Origin: Candidatus Zhuqueibacterota bacterium
GTDB lineage: Bacteria > SM23-31
Assembly (NCBI GenBank): GCA_022562855.1
Contig: JADFON010000006.1
Coordinates: forward strand, 1 to 15,342
Length of the DNA stretch: 15,342 bases
Direction: 5' to 3'
The notes under the pieces were generated by a model. That model saw only the letters and a list, made by a program, of their open reading frames with translations. It was not told the DNA's origin and searched no databases. Within the stretch, counting starts at the first letter, position 1. Each line of letters opens with the position of its first letter. The position numbers were made by a program, and so were the translations under genes. Shown piece after piece: positions 14,955 to 15,342 of this stretch.

Positions 14955-15342
14955 TCAATTCTCACTTATATTTTCAATAATTCCTTTTGCTCTGCCTTTC
15001 GCAAATTGCAGCATTACTCCATCACCTGCACTCAGCACAGAGCTGTCCTTTACGATACTGTCATCTTCCGTTCTGTATGTAATGCTGTAACCTCTTTGCA
15101 ACACGGATTCCGGGTTCAGCGAGTTCAACCTGTTTTCAAGCTGATTTACATTGTCGTTACGTCTTGTAAAATAGTTTTCGTAAATTGATTCGAGCTTGCC
15201 CATGTGCAGGTCTAAAATAAGATTTGACTGTTTCAAAATTTCTTCGGGCATCTTTAATGCATGCGAATTCTTTATCATTTCTACTTTTTCATCCAGATAA
15301 CCCAGTTTTCCGGTAACAATACGATAAAGATGCCGGACTTTT
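14955..15342 (-). CDS. xseA: Exodeoxyribonuclease VII large subunit, C-terminal 128 residues only
   Basis: The frame is open through the high-coordinate edge, so this is the 3' end of the gene. RHLYRIVTGKLGYLDEK and a long helical region (NQLENRLNSL) lead to LNPESVLQRGYSI, the hallmark of the XseA C-terminus. A short beta-rich tail (GDGVMLQFAKGRAKGIIENI) follows. The N-terminal OB fold and catalytic core lie outside the window. Immediate coupling to xseB confirms the call. Confidence 0.95.
   Translation of the reverse strand, partial: KVRHLYRIVTGKLGYLDEKVEMIKNSHALKMPEEILKQSNLILDLHMGKLESIYENYFTRRNDNVNQLENRLNSLNPESVLQRGYSITYRTEDDSIVKDSSVLSAGDGVMLQFAKGRAKGIIENISEN

Noticed and set aside
1-15342. 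Mobile element, CRISPR, prophage, tRNA or defence system
   Set aside because: No direct-repeat array, transposase or integrase motif, tRNA-like fold or defence-family protein is visible; every gene is a typical chromosomal gene in one orientation.

Overview
This 15.3-kb window is a densely packed stretch of bacterial chromosome. All fifteen recognisable genes lie on the minus strand, and no gap between them exceeds about 121 bp. Kdo transferase and a heptosyltransferase-family gene point to a Gram-negative, LPS-making cell. The Kdo transferase has motif forms I associate with Bacteroidetes and relatives (VKHDIW, GDTRFDQV, AGSIWPSDE). Together with AT-rich DNA, a sigma-54 activator and type IV pilus genes, this suggests a member of the wider FCB group (for example Ignavibacteria, Calditrichota or Marinimicrobia). 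That placement is inference; no species can be named.

In transcription order (high to low coordinates) the first block is: exonuclease VII large subunit (C-terminal end only), exonuclease VII small subunit, NAD kinase, a cytoplasmic REC-GAF-PAS histidine kinase, an overlapping single-domain response regulator, prepilin peptidase, a PilB/GspE assembly ATPase, and an NtrC-type sigma-54 activator. A Rho-independent-type hairpin follows the activator. The second block is: a TRAM/Fe-S 23S rRNA uracil methyltransferase, an unrecognised 67-residue protein with four cysteines, L-aspartate oxidase, TatC, a long-chain polyprenyl diphosphate synthase, a GT9 glycosyltransferase, and Kdo transferase, which runs off the low-coordinate edge.

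The second block is mostly housekeeping: rRNA modification, NAD synthesis, protein export, isoprenoid chain synthesis and LPS core assembly. The first block joins DNA repair and NADP synthesis to a signalling and type IV pilus/type II secretion module. That module is the most interesting part. The kinase and its stand-alone regulator have intact receiver chemistry. The sigma-54 activator has lost nearly every conserved receiver residue except the phospho-acceptor Asp. The ATPase starts with a tandem 24-residue motif matching the c-di-GMP-binding MshEN pattern.

There is no CRISPR array, insertion sequence, tRNA, rRNA, prophage or obvious defence system. Six of the fourteen visible starts are TTG or GTG. 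I found no clearly new multi-gene system; the findings are variations on known families plus one unrecognised small protein.
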